From JBBAAW01 sp041658075 (lineage in GTDB: Bacteria; Patescibacteriota; WWE3; UBA101185; UBA10185): a stretch of DNA of 64,000 bases. The first letter of the stretch is position 1. Each line of letters opens with the position of its first letter. Made by a program: the position numbers and the translations under genes. The notes below the pieces were generated by a model. It made no database searches. It was not told the origin of the DNA and worked only from the letters and a program-made list of their open reading frames with translations. The DNA is taken from positions 1-64,000 of the forward strand of contig JBBAAW010000002.1 in NCBI GenBank assembly GCA_041658075.1, in the 5' to 3' direction. Shown piece after piece: positions 25,761 to 34,143 of the stretch.

Positions 25761-27176
25761 TTAAAAGGACCAGTTATTAAAGTCTAAGAATCTATCCGCC
25801 AAAGTAAAAGTATACTTATCACCCATCCCCTTAATTTTGTTGCTAACGTAGTAATTCATATACGGATGATGTAAAAATATCGTAGGAGTATTCTCACTCA
25901 CAACTTTTTGGAATTCGTTGTAGTGTTTAAGCCTCATATCAACATCTAATTCTTTACGACCTTCCTCTAAAGCCCTGTCCCCACGAGTACTGTTAAAACC
26001 GCTAAGATTAAGCCCTGGAGTTTCTGATTGAGTGGAATGCCAATTAACATATCTGTCAGGATCTCTGCCCACTTCCTGTCCATAAAGTAAGATGTCAAAA
26101 TTCCTAGCCTCAATAATCTTTTCCTTTATTTCGTCGGAGGTATGTTTTGCTATAGTAACATTAGCGTTTAACTTGTCCTCCCAATTGGATTTTATTTTGT
26201 TGGCTATCTCCAAAAGCGCCGGCGTATTAGGAACGTCAATCTTAATTGCCTTTCCCAAAAGGTCGTACGATACGGTCTTATCATAATTGCTTACTTTGTA
26301 CTTTTCACCGGTATAAAAACTTCTACTTATAGGTCCCTCCACGGGAATCCCCTGCCCAAAAATTACCTCATCCACATTTAAAGATTTTTCAAATTGATTT
26401 CTAAGCTCCAAATCTTTAAACGACTCATTTCTTAAGTTAAAAAATAACGCATAATAAACACTTTGAACAGGATATTGTTTGAGCGATAAAGTTTTATCTA
26501 CCTTAAAGCCGGCTGTATCCTTTAACAAAAAGGCGTGAATTTCCCCCATTTTATAGGCAATAGTAAGCTCTTCCTCGTTAGGATAAAATCTAAACACCAG
26601 CTGTTTAATATTTGGCGATTTTGTATCCAGCAAAATCACCCGTTTAACAAGCTCGCCCTTCTTTTTTACACTAGCGACTCTAAAAGGACCGCTTGTGGGG
26701 ATGTAAAAACCTTGATATTTTTCGTCAGACTGATTTTTCATAACCCCAACAGTGAGTAAACTCAAAAAGGGTGAAAATTTGTTGGGAAGTGTGTAACGAA
26801 CAGTCAAGTCGTCTATCTTATCCGTAGCTACACCACTTAAATTAGGGGTTTTGTAAGAAGTGTATAAAAGATCGTTGGCATTTATTTTTGAACCGTCACT
26901 CCAGAACTGATTGTCCTTAATAGTAACTGTATAAATAAGTCCTTCATTTGAGACTTCCCATGTTTCTGCCAGATCGGGAATGAGTGTTCCAAAGTTGTCG
27001 TATTTAAAAAGACCTCTATACAGAAGTTTGGAAATGGTTTTATCAATCTCGGTTTGGGTTCTACTTGGTAAAAACGACGCGGGCTGACCCACAAATCCTT
27101 CTACATAAGATTTAAATGGAATTAGTAAATACACGAGTGATAAGAAATATAATATTATTAATTGTATTATATGCAT
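25761..27176 (-). CDS. ABC transporter substrate-binding protein, family 5 (oligopeptide type)
   Basis: A 471-residue exported protein. A hydrophobic N-terminus (~3-22) acts as signal or anchor. The SBP_bac_5 signature follows: LYRGLFKYDNFGTLIPDLAETWEVS, YTVTIKDNQFWSDG, INANDLLYT, then LLGKAIKIDVPNTP and a C-terminal DILLYGQEVGRDPDRYVNWHS. These proteins capture peptides or other solutes for an ABC importer; no permease or ATPase is nearby. It starts 15 nt after the CCA of tRNA-Glu on the same strand. Confidence 0.88.
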   Translation of the reverse strand: MHIIQLIILYFLSLVYLLIPFKSYVEGFVGQPASFLPSRTQTEIDKTISKLLYRGLFKYDNFGTLIPDLAETWEVSNEGLIYTVTIKDNQFWSDGSKINANDLLYTSYKTPNLSGVATDKIDDLTVRYTLPNKFSPFLSLLTVGVMKNQSDEKYQGFYIPTSGPFRVASVKKKGELVKRVILLDTKSPNIKQLVFRFYPNEEELTIAYKMGEIHAFLLKDTAGFKVDKTLSLKQYPVQSVYYALFFNLRNESFKDLELRNQFEKSLNVDEVIFGQGIPVEGPISRSFYTGEKYKVSNYDKTVSYDLLGKAIKIDVPNTPALLEIANKIKSNWEDKLNANVTIAKHTSDEIKEKIIEARNFDILLYGQEVGRDPDRYVNWHSTQSETPGLNLSGFNSTRGDRALEEGRKELDVDMRLKHYNEFQKVVSENTPTIFLHHPYMNYYVSNKIKGMGDKYTFTLADRFLDFNNWSF

Positions 27177-27191
27177 TGCAATTGTACTTTA

Positions 27192-27267
27192 TGGTGACCC
27201 CGGCGGGATTCGAACCCGCGATATTTGGCATGAAAAGCCAACGTCCTAGCCGCTAGACGACGGGGCC
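27192..27267 (-). tRNA. tRNA-Glu (anticodon TTC)
   Basis: Acceptor GGCCCCG/CGGGGTC with one G-T pair, D-arm GTCTAGCGGCTAGGAC, anticodon stem TTGGC/GCCAA around TTTTCAT (TTC), a normal T-arm, discriminator A and encoded CCA (27194-27192). Confidence 0.96.
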
Positions 27268-27332
27268 GCAGCAAGAGTACCCAAAAGTCTACCAGTCTTG
27301 ACAAAATATTACAACTTAGACACAATGGAAGT

Positions 27333-27476
27333 ATGAGTTATTTTGGTGATAGTGATGCGCAGTTTGCTATCAAAAAATTACTAAGCGCTTTGGCCAAGCC
27401 GGCCGCTATTATATTGGCTTTTGTGGCTTTAGTGCTTTTTTTAATGAAAGCCGTTTCTGGCATTAGCGCAAGATAG
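27333..27476 (+). CDS. Small single-span membrane protein (47 aa)
   Basis: ATG 27333 to TAG 27476 encodes MSYFGDSDAQF, a basic stretch, and one helix PAAIILAFVALVLFLMKAV. It has a soluble N-terminus of about 20 residues and a short tail. It is monocistronic between two divergent tRNA genes. I recognise no family; the good membrane helix in an otherwise short gap supports a real small protein. Confidence 0.5.
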   Translation: MSYFGDSDAQFAIKKLLSALAKPAAIILAFVALVLFLMKAVSGISAR

Positions 27477-27529
27477 AACTTCCAATAAAATGTGTTAAAA
27501 TTCTGACGTCACAACGGTTAAATCCTTGT

Positions 27530-27604
27530 GGGGGCGTAGCTCAGTGGCAGAGCAGAGGACTCTTAATCCTTTTGTCGTGGGTTCAAATCCCACCGCCCTC
27601 ACCA
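27530..27604 (+). tRNA. tRNA-Lys (anticodon CTT)
   Basis: Acceptor GGGGGCG/CGCCCTC, D-arm GCTCAGTGGCAGAGC, anticodon loop CTCTTAA (CTT), T-arm GTGGGTTCAAATCCCAC, discriminator A and encoded CCA (27602-27604). It is 12 nt upstream of tRNA-Leu and presumably processed from the same transcript. Confidence 0.94.
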
Positions 27605-27616
27605 AATTTAAAGCCC

Positions 27617-27702
27617 GCCGGAGTGGAGGAATGGCAGACTCGCTGTCTTCAGGAGGCAGTTTCCGCAAGGAAGTGCGGGTTCAAGTCCCGCCTCCGGCAC
27701 CA
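27617..27702 (+). tRNA. tRNA-Leu (anticodon CAG)
   Basis: A type II tRNA with a long variable arm. Acceptor GCCGGAG/CTCCGGC, anticodon stem CTGTC/GGCAG around TTCAGGA (CAG), variable stem TTCCGCAAGGAA and encoded CCA ending at 27702. The next gene's ATG is 3 nt downstream. Confidence 0.95.
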
Positions 27703-27705
27703 AAT

Positions 27706-28554
27706 ATGCCTCAAGGTCAAGGTAAAGCACAAGTTTTTTATCCAATAGCATTAGTCGGAGTTATATTAATTCTGTCTCTGGTTCTTACTAAGTCCCCACA
27801 ACAATTAAAACTTCCCTGGTTTCAATTAAAAGAAGCAGAAACAAAACCTATTAGAATCCTGTTTCCAAAGTCGACCAAGAAAGCCAAGATACCTATACTT
27901 CTGTATCATTATGTGGAAATTGTTACAGATAAAAACGACTTTTTACGCACAAAACTTGCCATCACACCTCAAAATTTTGAAAATCAGCTTGTAGCATTAA
28001 AAAAGTCGGGCTACACTTTTTGTTTTATGAAAGACATAGGCACAATTTTAGATGGCAATGGAAAAAACAAACCCGTTATTATTACTTTTGACGATGGATA
28101 CAGAGATTTTTATACTGACGCTTTCCCCATTTTGAAACGTCAAAACGCAAAGGCTACAGTTTTCATAAATTCCGGCTTAATGGGTCGACCTAATTATATG
28201 ACACAAGATCAAGTAATAGAGGTACTTAATAGCGGCTTGGTGGAGATTGGAGGGCACGGGTTTTCACATCAAAATTTAACCAGCATAGACCTTGAATTAG
28301 CAAAAAAAATAGTGAGCGACGATGTTGCTAATATCAAGAAGACATATAAAGTAACCCCCGTGAGTTTCTCTTACCCTTACGGAAGCTATAACGACAGTAT
28401 TAAAAAAGTGGTTAGCGACGCGGGCTATAAATACGCGGTAACTGTGGAAAAAGGCTGGACTGTACAAAACACCACTCTTTTTCAAATCCCTAGAATTCGT
28501 CCAGGCTTGGCTGGAAGTGAAAATTTGGGCGACTTTTTAGACTCGCTGCAATAA
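27706..28554 (+). CDS. Membrane-anchored polysaccharide deacetylase (NodB fold)
   Basis: A 282-residue CE4-type protein: N-terminal anchor helix (~10-25), then ILLYHYVEI, the metal-site motif VIITFDDGYRDF (Asp-Asp) and EIGGHGFSHQNL (two histidines). FSYPYGSYND and IPRIRPG complete the NodB set. It removes N-acetyl groups from cell-wall or surface polysaccharides outside the membrane. The frame is open through the upstream tRNAs, but the protein must start at ATG 27706, 3 nt after the CCA of tRNA-Leu; there is no room for a ribosome binding site outside the tRNA. Confidence 0.9.
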   Translation: MPQGQGKAQVFYPIALVGVILILSLVLTKSPQQLKLPWFQLKEAETKPIRILFPKSTKKAKIPILLYHYVEIVTDKNDFLRTKLAITPQNFENQLVALKKSGYTFCFMKDIGTILDGNGKNKPVIITFDDGYRDFYTDAFPILKRQNAKATVFINSGLMGRPNYMTQDQVIEVLNSGLVEIGGHGFSHQNLTSIDLELAKKIVSDDVANIKKTYKVTPVSFSYPYGSYNDSIKKVVSDAGYKYAVTVEKGWTVQNTTLFQIPRIRPGLAGSENLGDFLDSLQ

Positions 28555-28585
28555 GATAATGTATAATCTATGTGTTGCTGAATTT

Positions 28586-28669
28586 GGGCGAGTGGCGGAA
28601 TGGCATACGCGCAACGCTAAGGACGTTGTGGGGCAACCCATGCAGGTTCAAGTCCTGTCTCGCCCACCA
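28586..28669 (+). tRNA. tRNA-Leu (anticodon AAG)
   Basis: Type II tRNA: acceptor GGGCGAG/CTCGCCC, anticodon stem CAACG/CGTTG around CTAAGGA (AAG), a variable arm and encoded CCA (28667-28669). TATAAT at 28562-28567 lies 18 nt upstream. The MFS gene ATG is 4 nt downstream. Confidence 0.94.
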
Positions 28670-28673
28670 CAAG

Positions 28674-29906
28674 ATGCAAAACTTTAGAATTAAACTGCCT
28701 ACAAACGCCTCTCTACCAAAGTTGGTCCCGTTAATAGTTCCCTTAGTTGTACTGATGCTTTCTGACTCAATTATCGCCTATTCGGTACCTATTTACGCTC
28801 AAAACCTTTTTTCCAACGACTTTTTTACCGGACTTGTGATATCTTTCTCTTCCTTAGTCGGACTGGTTTTTGACTTTCTAAGTAAACGGCTTTTTGGTAG
28901 TAAAAACTTTTCATTTTTCATTAAGTTCACCTTTATTTTGTTGATAATAGTTTCTTATTCCTTGGGGCTTTCTTTTATTAATAAATACATCTTTATATTC
29001 GCAATGGCTATTTGGGGTATTTACTATGAAACTCTGGCCTTTTCCAACTTTAAGTATCTTAAAAATTTCGTGAATTCTAATGACTACACATTTTCCTGGG
29101 GATTCATCAGCATGCTAAGAGCGCTCATTTACGGAATCGGTCCTTTAATTGCCACGGTATTGATTTCCAAACAGCTCCAATTACCCGCGTATCTTTGCGG
29201 AACCTTTGTTTTGCTCGCGTTCTTTTTATATCTTGCATTATTTAATAAAGAATCAAAAGCCCCGGCACAAGCTACTAATACTACGGAGTCAAAGCAGGAG
29301 TTAAAGGTATGGTTTATGTTGTTTAAGAAGATTTATCCCATTTGGGTACTGAATCTGACTCTCGTCCTTATCGATTCAGGATTTTGGACTATCGGTATAC
29401 TTATGTCCGAAAATTTGGGAAAAGCGTCTCCGTTAGCTAAACTTATTATTCCTTTATATATGCTTCCGGCTGTAATATTTTCCCCTCTTTCTCAAACAAT
29501 CTCTAGTAAATTCGGCAAAAAGAAAACTGCAATTGTCACGTCATTTATTGGTGCATTTTTCTTGGTTTTTACGGGACTAGCTGTCAACATCGAGCTTATT
29601 CTTCTTGCGATATTTGCATATTCAGTTTTCACATCTGTGGCCTTTCCTGCTATTTGCGCTACTTTTGAGGATTATGTCAGTCGACTTGGAAACTTTGATA
29701 CGGATCTTATTGGACTTGAGCAGTCGTCCGGCAACTTTGCATATATTATTGGCCCGGTATTAGCTGGTTTTATTGCTTTACACCTTACCGAACAAAAAGT
29801 ATTTTTAATCTTTGGACTTTTGCTTGCACTCATCTCCTTCCTTGCCCTTATCATTACGCCACGTAAGATAAAGATGCCGCTAAGTAAACTTTTAAAAATA
29901 TCATGA
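28674..29906 (+). CDS. Major facilitator superfamily transporter
   Basis: A 410-residue protein with about 12 helices. The first half starts LPKLVPLIVPLVVLMLSDSIIAYSVPIYA and includes SSLVGLVFDFLSKRLFG, in place of the usual GxLaDrxGrr loop. A loop rich in Thr/Ser/Gln separates it from the second half, where FGKKKTAIVTSFIGA echoes the loop motif. The substrate is unknown; drug or metabolite efflux would be usual. ATG 28674 lies 4 nt after the CCA of tRNA-Leu(AAG), so its mRNA end is probably made by tRNA processing. Confidence 0.82.
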   Translation: MQNFRIKLPTNASLPKLVPLIVPLVVLMLSDSIIAYSVPIYAQNLFSNDFFTGLVISFSSLVGLVFDFLSKRLFGSKNFSFFIKFTFILLIIVSYSLGLSFINKYIFIFAMAIWGIYYETLAFSNFKYLKNFVNSNDYTFSWGFISMLRALIYGIGPLIATVLISKQLQLPAYLCGTFVLLAFFLYLALFNKESKAPAQATNTTESKQELKVWFMLFKKIYPIWVLNLTLVLIDSGFWTIGILMSENLGKASPLAKLIIPLYMLPAVIFSPLSQTISSKFGKKKTAIVTSFIGAFFLVFTGLAVNIELILLAIFAYSVFTSVAFPAICATFEDYVSRLGNFDTDLIGLEQSSGNFAYIIGPVLAGFIALHLTEQKVFLIFGLLLALISFLALIITPRKIKMPLSKLLKIS

Positions 29907-29930
29907 TTATGGTATAAAAGTAGGGCGTTT

Positions 29931-30005
29931 GCGAGAGTAGTTCAGTGGTAGAATGCTTCCTTGCCAAGGAAGAGGTCGCGGGTTCGAACCCCGTCTCTCG
30001 CTCCA
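29931..30005 (+). tRNA. tRNA-Gly (anticodon GCC)
   Basis: Acceptor GCGAGAG/CTCTCGC, D-arm GTTCAGTGGTAGAAT, anticodon stem CTTCC/GGAAG around TTGCCAA (GCC), T-arm GCGGGTTCGAACCCCGT, discriminator T and encoded CCA (30003-30005). TATAAA at 29913-29918 is a plausible -10. The IS481-like element begins about 30 nt downstream. Confidence 0.96.
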
Positions 30006-30069
30006 TATTAACCAAAAAAAAAATGTATATCCTCTCATGACCTTACGAACACTCTGATATATTAAATTT

Positions 30070-31026
30070 ATGGAAAAAATCATACAAAATGATCCACGAG
30101 CTCGGCTCAGGCTTAGGTGGATTGAGCACTACGAGCACTTTGGTAGGAAGGTTGCACCTACCTGTAGATACTTTGGTATATCCAGGGGTACCTTTTATGT
30201 CTGGTACTACCGGTACCTTAGCCTTGGGGAGGCGGGGCTTAGAAACAAGTCCTCAAGGCCGCATAAGATTAAACGTTGGCTACCTAAGGATATCAGGGAA
30301 ACTATTATTCAATTAAGACTTCAGCGCAAATACGGTCCAGACCGTATGTCTTACTACCTCAAACAAAAGTACAATTGGTTCGTATCTAAAAACACGGTTT
30401 GGCGCCTTTACAAAGAACACGGTTTAAACCGGCTTAAATACAAAAAGACCTGGCAAAGATACCCCCAACGGTACAGCAAGCCGCTCCCTGGCGACCGTGT
30501 GCAGGTAGATGTAAAGTTTTTGGATAAACTGGAAGGATCTGATAAGAGGTATTATCAATTTACAGCAATTGATGACTGCACAAGGTTTAGAGTGCTAAGA
30601 ATCTACGATCACAACACCGTTACCAATGCCACCGATTTTATTAACGAAGTCAAAAAGGTGTTGCCTTTTGCTATAAAGCAAATCCAGACCGATAACGGCA
30701 GTGAGTTTTCCCAAACATTTAGTTGGCATCTGGATGATCTTGGTATACAGCATAGAAAAACAAGGATTTGTTCCCCTGAAGAAAACGGTAAGGTGGAGCG
30801 TAGCCACCGCACCGATGAGGCCGAGTTTTACAGCATTAATCGTTTCGTATCCATCCAGCACTGTATGAGGCTTCTAAAACAATGGGAAACGGAATACAAT
30901 GAGCAAAGACCTCATATGGCCTTGGGAGGTAAAACTCCTAAGGAGTATTTGGAAGAAAAGTTGAAAAATCATGTTTCTAGCCAAGTATTAATTTCACCTA
31001 TGAAAAGTGTTCAGGAGGTGTGGTAG
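30070..31026 (+). CDS. IS481-family DDE transposase
   Basis: A 318-residue protein. An N-terminal helix-turn-helix (~25-60, VAPTCRYFGISRGTFYVWYYRY) and a second HTH-like region precede the integrase core. The catalytic triad is D147 (QVDVKFLD), D208 (QTDNGSEF) and E243 (ENGKVERSHRTDE). The core ends with WETEYNEQRPHMALGGKTPKEYL. Length and motifs are complete, so it is probably active. TATATT at 30058-30063 ends 6 nt before ATG 30070, the same leaderless geometry as host genes. A (CA)8 tract follows the stop. Confidence 0.94.
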   Translation: MEKIIQNDPRARLRLRWIEHYEHFGRKVAPTCRYFGISRGTFYVWYYRYLSLGEAGLRNKSSRPHKIKRWLPKDIRETIIQLRLQRKYGPDRMSYYLKQKYNWFVSKNTVWRLYKEHGLNRLKYKKTWQRYPQRYSKPLPGDRVQVDVKFLDKLEGSDKRYYQFTAIDDCTRFRVLRIYDHNTVTNATDFINEVKKVLPFAIKQIQTDNGSEFSQTFSWHLDDLGIQHRKTRICSPEENGKVERSHRTDEAEFYSINRFVSIQHCMRLLKQWETEYNEQRPHMALGGKTPKEYLEEKLKNHVSSQVLISPMKSVQEVW

Positions 31027-31030
31027 ATAT

Positions 31031-31046
31031 CACACACACACACACA
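31031..31046. repeat. (CA)8 dinucleotide repeat
   Basis: Sixteen bases of alternating CA start 4 nt after the transposase stop codon. Such a tract can slip during replication. The rest of 31047-31208 holds no gene that I can see. Confidence 0.9.
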
Positions 31047-31166
31047 GTCGCATAACAAAAAGATCTCTGCTTCACTCCGGCTCCACTGATATTAGACTTA
31101 ATCGTCTTATATATCACTGATGAGGTCACAATAAGACCGAATGGAGATTTCGCCTCAGAAAGTATG

Positions 31167-31195
31167 TCGTCAAACCAAAGGTTATGCTATATAAT
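31167..31195 (+). promoter_or_regulatory. Promoter of tRNA-Phe
   Basis: TCGTCA, 17 nt, TATAAT (31190-31195), with the tRNA 5' end 13 nt downstream. It probably also drives the methyltransferase gene behind the tRNA. Confidence 0.55.
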
Positions 31196-31208
31196 GGGTG
31201 GACGTTAT

Positions 31209-31284
31209 GGGGCGGTAGCCAAGGTGGTCAAGGCACCGGTCTGAAAAACCGGCTATGTGGGTCCGACTCCCACCCTCCCCACCA
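31209..31284 (+). tRNA. tRNA-Phe (anticodon GAA)
   Basis: Acceptor GGGGCGG/CCTCCCC with one mismatch, anticodon stem CCGGT/ACCGG around CTGAAAA (GAA), short variable loop, T-arm GTGGGTCCGACTCCCAC, discriminator A and encoded CCA (31282-31284). The D-arm (GCCAAGGTGGTCAAGGC) is unusual for Phe, but the 7-nt loop fixes GAA. Confidence 0.88.
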
Positions 31285-31299
31285 AACTAATACCGGGAT

Positions 31300-32076
31300 A
31301 TGCATAAAGTCTGTGTTGAAAAAGTTTTAGATACAATTAAGTATCAGGAAAACGGCTTACCCGCAAAAGGAGATCCTTCCGTACCTTGGGTTCTAGAAAA
31401 ATTAGATCCCAGTGCTATAGCATCCAGAACTTTAGTTAAATCTTTTGGTGTAATTTCTAAAGGTTTGGTAGATAATATTCAAAGACACGAGGCAAAAAGG
31501 GGAAGACTTTTTCCAAATATTTACGAAAAGATGTTAAATAATCATGACCTTTCACTTAGGGGACAAAGGGTTTTAGAAGTAGGAGCAGGTCCTGGAGCCG
31601 TGTGTTTAGGTCTTCAAGAAATGGGTGCTAAGGTTGTTAGTTTGGACATGTGGGATGGCAGGATTTTTTATGACGAAGAAATTCCATTTTTAGTAGCAAG
31701 TGGCACGGCTTTACCATTTACCGACAAGAGTTTTGATCTTCTTTCTTTGACTTCGGTCTTACATCATCTGCCGGTAGAGTATAGAGAAACAATATTAAAA
31801 GAAGCTTTTAGAGTGGCAAATTTAGTGTTGATTCAGGAAGATTGTTTAGCATCAAATCCAGTTACTAATGCTGCTATGAGGTTGGTAGACGATGGGGTGA
31901 GCGGAGAAATAGGTACTCATCAAGCTGAATCTCATATGACAAAACAGGGATGGCTTGAGTATTTCAAAGAAATGGGTTTAAAGGTATTAGATAGTGAAGA
32001 TTATCATCCCAAATGGTTGGGGGTTGGTATACAAAAAACATTTTTCGTAGTAACAAAAAATGAAAATCAGAATTAA
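31300..32076 (+). CDS. Class I SAM-dependent methyltransferase
   Basis: A 258-residue protein. A helical N-terminus of about 85 residues precedes the Rossmann core: RVLEVGAGPGAVCLGL (motif I), VVSLDMW, FLVASGTALPFTDKSFDLLSLTSVLHHLP and a final GVGIQKTFFVVTK strand. The substrate is unknown. It starts 15 nt after the CCA of tRNA-Phe without a clear Shine-Dalgarno. It overlaps the pseudouridine synthase gene by 17 nt, so the two are co-translated; an RNA substrate is conceivable but unproven. Confidence 0.85.
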   Translation: MHKVCVEKVLDTIKYQENGLPAKGDPSVPWVLEKLDPSAIASRTLVKSFGVISKGLVDNIQRHEAKRGRLFPNIYEKMLNNHDLSLRGQRVLEVGAGPGAVCLGLQEMGAKVVSLDMWDGRIFYDEEIPFLVASGTALPFTDKSFDLLSLTSVLHHLPVEYRETILKEAFRVANLVLIQEDCLASNPVTNAAMRLVDDGVSGEIGTHQAESHMTKQGWLEYFKEMGLKVLDSEDYHPKWLGVGIQKTFFVVTKNENQN

Positions 32077-32764
32077 CAAATATTTAGCAAACGCGGGCGT
32101 TGGTTCACGCAGAAACAACGAGCAGGACATTAGGGACGACAAAGTAACTATAAACGGCCGAAAGGCAGAATTGGGCGAGTTTATTGACCCAAATAAAGAC
32201 GTTATAAAAATTGGTGACAAAAGAGTCTCACAGAATGCTAGACCCGTGTATTTTGCATTGAATAAACCTTTGGGCATCATTTCATCAGTAAAGGACGAAC
32301 ACGGCAGAAAAACCGTTGTGGACATTGTTAAATGTAAAGAACGGATTTTTCCAGTGGGAAGGCTTGACTACAATTCCACAGGGCTAATTATTTTAACCAA
32401 CGATGGTGATTTAATGCTAAAACTCACTCATCCTCGTTACCATTTGCCCAAAAAATATTTTGTAGAAGTCAAGGAGTCGTTGCAACAAAACCAAATTGAA
32501 GCCATGCAAAAAGGGATTCGGCTTGAAGATCAAGTAACCTTGCCCGCGGAAGTTAAACGACTTGGAAGAAATAAGTTTGAAATTGTTCTATACCAAGGCA
32601 TAAAGCGTCAAATTAGAGAGATGTGCATAGCCTTAGGCTTAACGGTGGTAACTATTCACCGAACCGATATAGGCCCCCTTAATATTGGCGATTTAAAATC
32701 CGGAGCTTTTAGAAACTTGACCAATAAAGAAGTTGCCATGTTAAAATCTAAGTATGACAAATAA
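32060..32764 (+). CDS. RsuA/RluB-family pseudouridine synthase
   Basis: A 234-residue protein: N-terminal S4 RNA-binding domain (IRINKYLANAGVGSRR, ~3-60) and a catalytic domain with ALNKPLGIISS and the active-site GRLDYNSTGLIILTNDG (Asp103). KKYFVEV, GIKRQIREMC and LGLTVVTIHRTDIGP follow. It isomerises a uridine in 23S or 16S rRNA; RluB/RluF/RsuA cannot be separated from sequence alone. It overlaps the methyltransferase upstream and the EamA fragment downstream. Confidence 0.92.
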   Translation: MKIRINKYLANAGVGSRRNNEQDIRDDKVTINGRKAELGEFIDPNKDVIKIGDKRVSQNARPVYFALNKPLGIISSVKDEHGRKTVVDIVKCKERIFPVGRLDYNSTGLIILTNDGDLMLKLTHPRYHLPKKYFVEVKESLQQNQIEAMQKGIRLEDQVTLPAEVKRLGRNKFEIVLYQGIKRQIREMCIALGLTVVTIHRTDIGPLNIGDLKSGAFRNLTNKEVAMLKSKYDK

Positions 32765-32948
32765 TTGGCTTTTTTATTTCTTGGCCCTCAAGAATGGCAA
32801 AGCGTCGCAAATTGTACCCATCGACAGATTAAGCGTTGTCTTTACCATAATCCTAGCTTTTATAATTTTGAGTGAAAAAGTGTCGATCAAAACCATAATC
32901 GGCGGAGTAACTATAGTTATAGGTGCAATCTTAGTTGCCTTGGGCTAA
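32754..32948 (+). pseudogene. C-terminal fragment of an EamA/DMT-type transporter
   Basis: About 64 codons with the last two helices of a short EamA protein: LFYFLALKNGKASQIVPIDRLSVVFTIILAF, then SEKVSIKTIIGGVTIVIGAILVALG. The first half of the usual ~140-residue unit is missing. It starts inside the pseudouridine synthase gene, 11 nt before its stop. Most likely a remnant left after a deletion; a functional two-helix protein cannot be excluded. Confidence 0.7.
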
Positions 32949-32980
32949 ACGGCAGTATAGGATATAATATCCCAAAGTGA

Positions 32981-33057
32981 GGGCGATTAGCTCAGCTGGT
33001 TAGAGCGCTTGGTTTACATCCATGAGGTCATAGGTTCGATCCCTATATCGCCCACCA
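32981..33057 (+). tRNA. tRNA-Val (anticodon TAC)
   Basis: Acceptor GGGCGAT/ATCGCCC, D-arm GCTCAGCTGGTTAGAGC, anticodon stem CTTGG/CCATG (one mismatch) around TTTACAT (TAC), T-arm ATAGGTTCGATCCCTAT, discriminator A and encoded CCA (33055-33057). TATAAT at 32963-32968 is its -10. Confidence 0.94.
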
Positions 33058-33078
33058 TGTTCGTGATATTATAAACCC

Positions 33079-34143
33079 ATGACGCCTGCCCGACAACTAG
33101 CCTATGCGGTTAAACTCTTGGGCAAGATCTTTGCCTTAAAAGTCGTTCAATTAATACTTACGGGAATAATTCTAGCGATTACCCTGCCGGCAGTTTTCTT
33201 CTACATTGTTCGGCCTAAACCAGCCACACAGATAAATTACGGAATAAATTTTAGCCAAAAGTACGTCACGGAACTTGGTTTAGATTGGAAGAAGTCGTAT
33301 ATACAAATTTTAGACGACTTAAAACCTAAGTACGCTCGCTTGGTGGTTTATTGGGACATTTCAGAGCCTCAAGTTGGAAAGTATAATTATAGCGACATTT
33401 TATGGCAGCTTGACAAAGCCAGGAAGCGTAATGTTAAAGTAATTTTAACTATGGGAAGAAGGGTGCTGCGCTATCCAGAGTGTCACGAACCCTCCTGGTG
33501 GAAAAATAGTACAGACGAAAAATTTAAGGAAGAAGCACTCCTAAAATACATTGGAAATACTACCAACCAGCTTAAAGTCTACGACAATATAATCATGTGG
33601 CAGGTAGAAAATGAACCAATGTTCCCTTTTGGCGACTGTCAAAAACAAACAAAAGAGACAGTAGAAAAAGAAATAGCTTTGGTGAAAAGCTTGGATACAC
33701 GTCCGATTTTGGTGCAGGACAGCGGTGAGGGCGGTTTTTGGCGTCCAATTTATTTAATGGGCGACTATCTGGGGATTTCCATGTACCGCAGAACTTGGTT
33801 TAATTTTTGGAAAGAGGCTGTTGGGACTTCGTTTTATGTGGAGTATCCGCTAGCTCACTGGACTTATAAAATAAAGTCGGTGCTGACGGGAGTTCCTGCA
33901 GATAAGATTATCGTAACAGAACTGCAAGGCGAACCGTGGGGCCCGGATATAAATTCAAAGTTAACGGAAGAAGAAAAACAAAAAACCATGTCAAAACAAC
34001 AATTCATTGAAACCATAAGCTACGCTCAAAAAAGCGGATTTAAAGACCTTTACTTTTGGGGCGTGGAGTGGTGGCTGTGGGAAAAAGAAGTTAATAACAA
34101 CCCGTTTTATTGGGAAACCGCAAAAGCTATCATCCAAAACTGA
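33079..34143 (+). CDS. Membrane-anchored clan GH-A glycoside hydrolase-like protein
   Basis: A 354-residue protein. One N-terminal helix (~22-45) anchors an extracytoplasmic TIM-barrel. YARLVVYWDISEPQVGKYNY and VILTMGRRVLRYP are strands of GH-A enzymes. WQVENEPMF contains the acid/base Glu179, and IIVTELQGEPWG the probable nucleophile Glu281. The barrel ends LYFWGVEWWLW. It resembles GH5/GH42-type hydrolases; the substrate is unknown. A TATTAT at 33067-33072 ends 6 nt before ATG, so besides read-through from tRNA-Val it may have its own leaderless promoter. Confidence 0.82.
   Translation: MTPARQLAYAVKLLGKIFALKVVQLILTGIILAITLPAVFFYIVRPKPATQINYGINFSQKYVTELGLDWKKSYIQILDDLKPKYARLVVYWDISEPQVGKYNYSDILWQLDKARKRNVKVILTMGRRVLRYPECHEPSWWKNSTDEKFKEEALLKYIGNTTNQLKVYDNIIMWQVENEPMFPFGDCQKQTKETVEKEIALVKSLDTRPILVQDSGEGGFWRPIYLMGDYLGISMYRRTWFNFWKEAVGTSFYVEYPLAHWTYKIKSVLTGVPADKIIVTELQGEPWGPDINSKLTEEEKQKTMSKQQFIETISYAQKSGFKDLYFWGVEWWLWEKEVNNNPFYWETAKAIIQN

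Larger units (their letters stand above)
30038..31128 (+). mobile_element. IS481-type insertion sequence (borders approximate)
   Basis: One transposase gene flanked by imperfect inverted ends: TGACCT...TGATATAT from 30038, and its reverse-complement form (ATATATCA...AGGTCA) ending at 31128, with different internal spacing. I found no convincing target duplication, so the limits are uncertain. It sits between tRNA-Gly and tRNA-Phe, both intact. Confidence 0.5.

Noticed and set aside
31031..31046. (CA)8 tract considered as part of a CRISPR or satellite array
   Set aside because: Only a simple dinucleotide run, with no spacers or longer repeat unit. No CRISPR array or cas gene was seen anywhere in the window.
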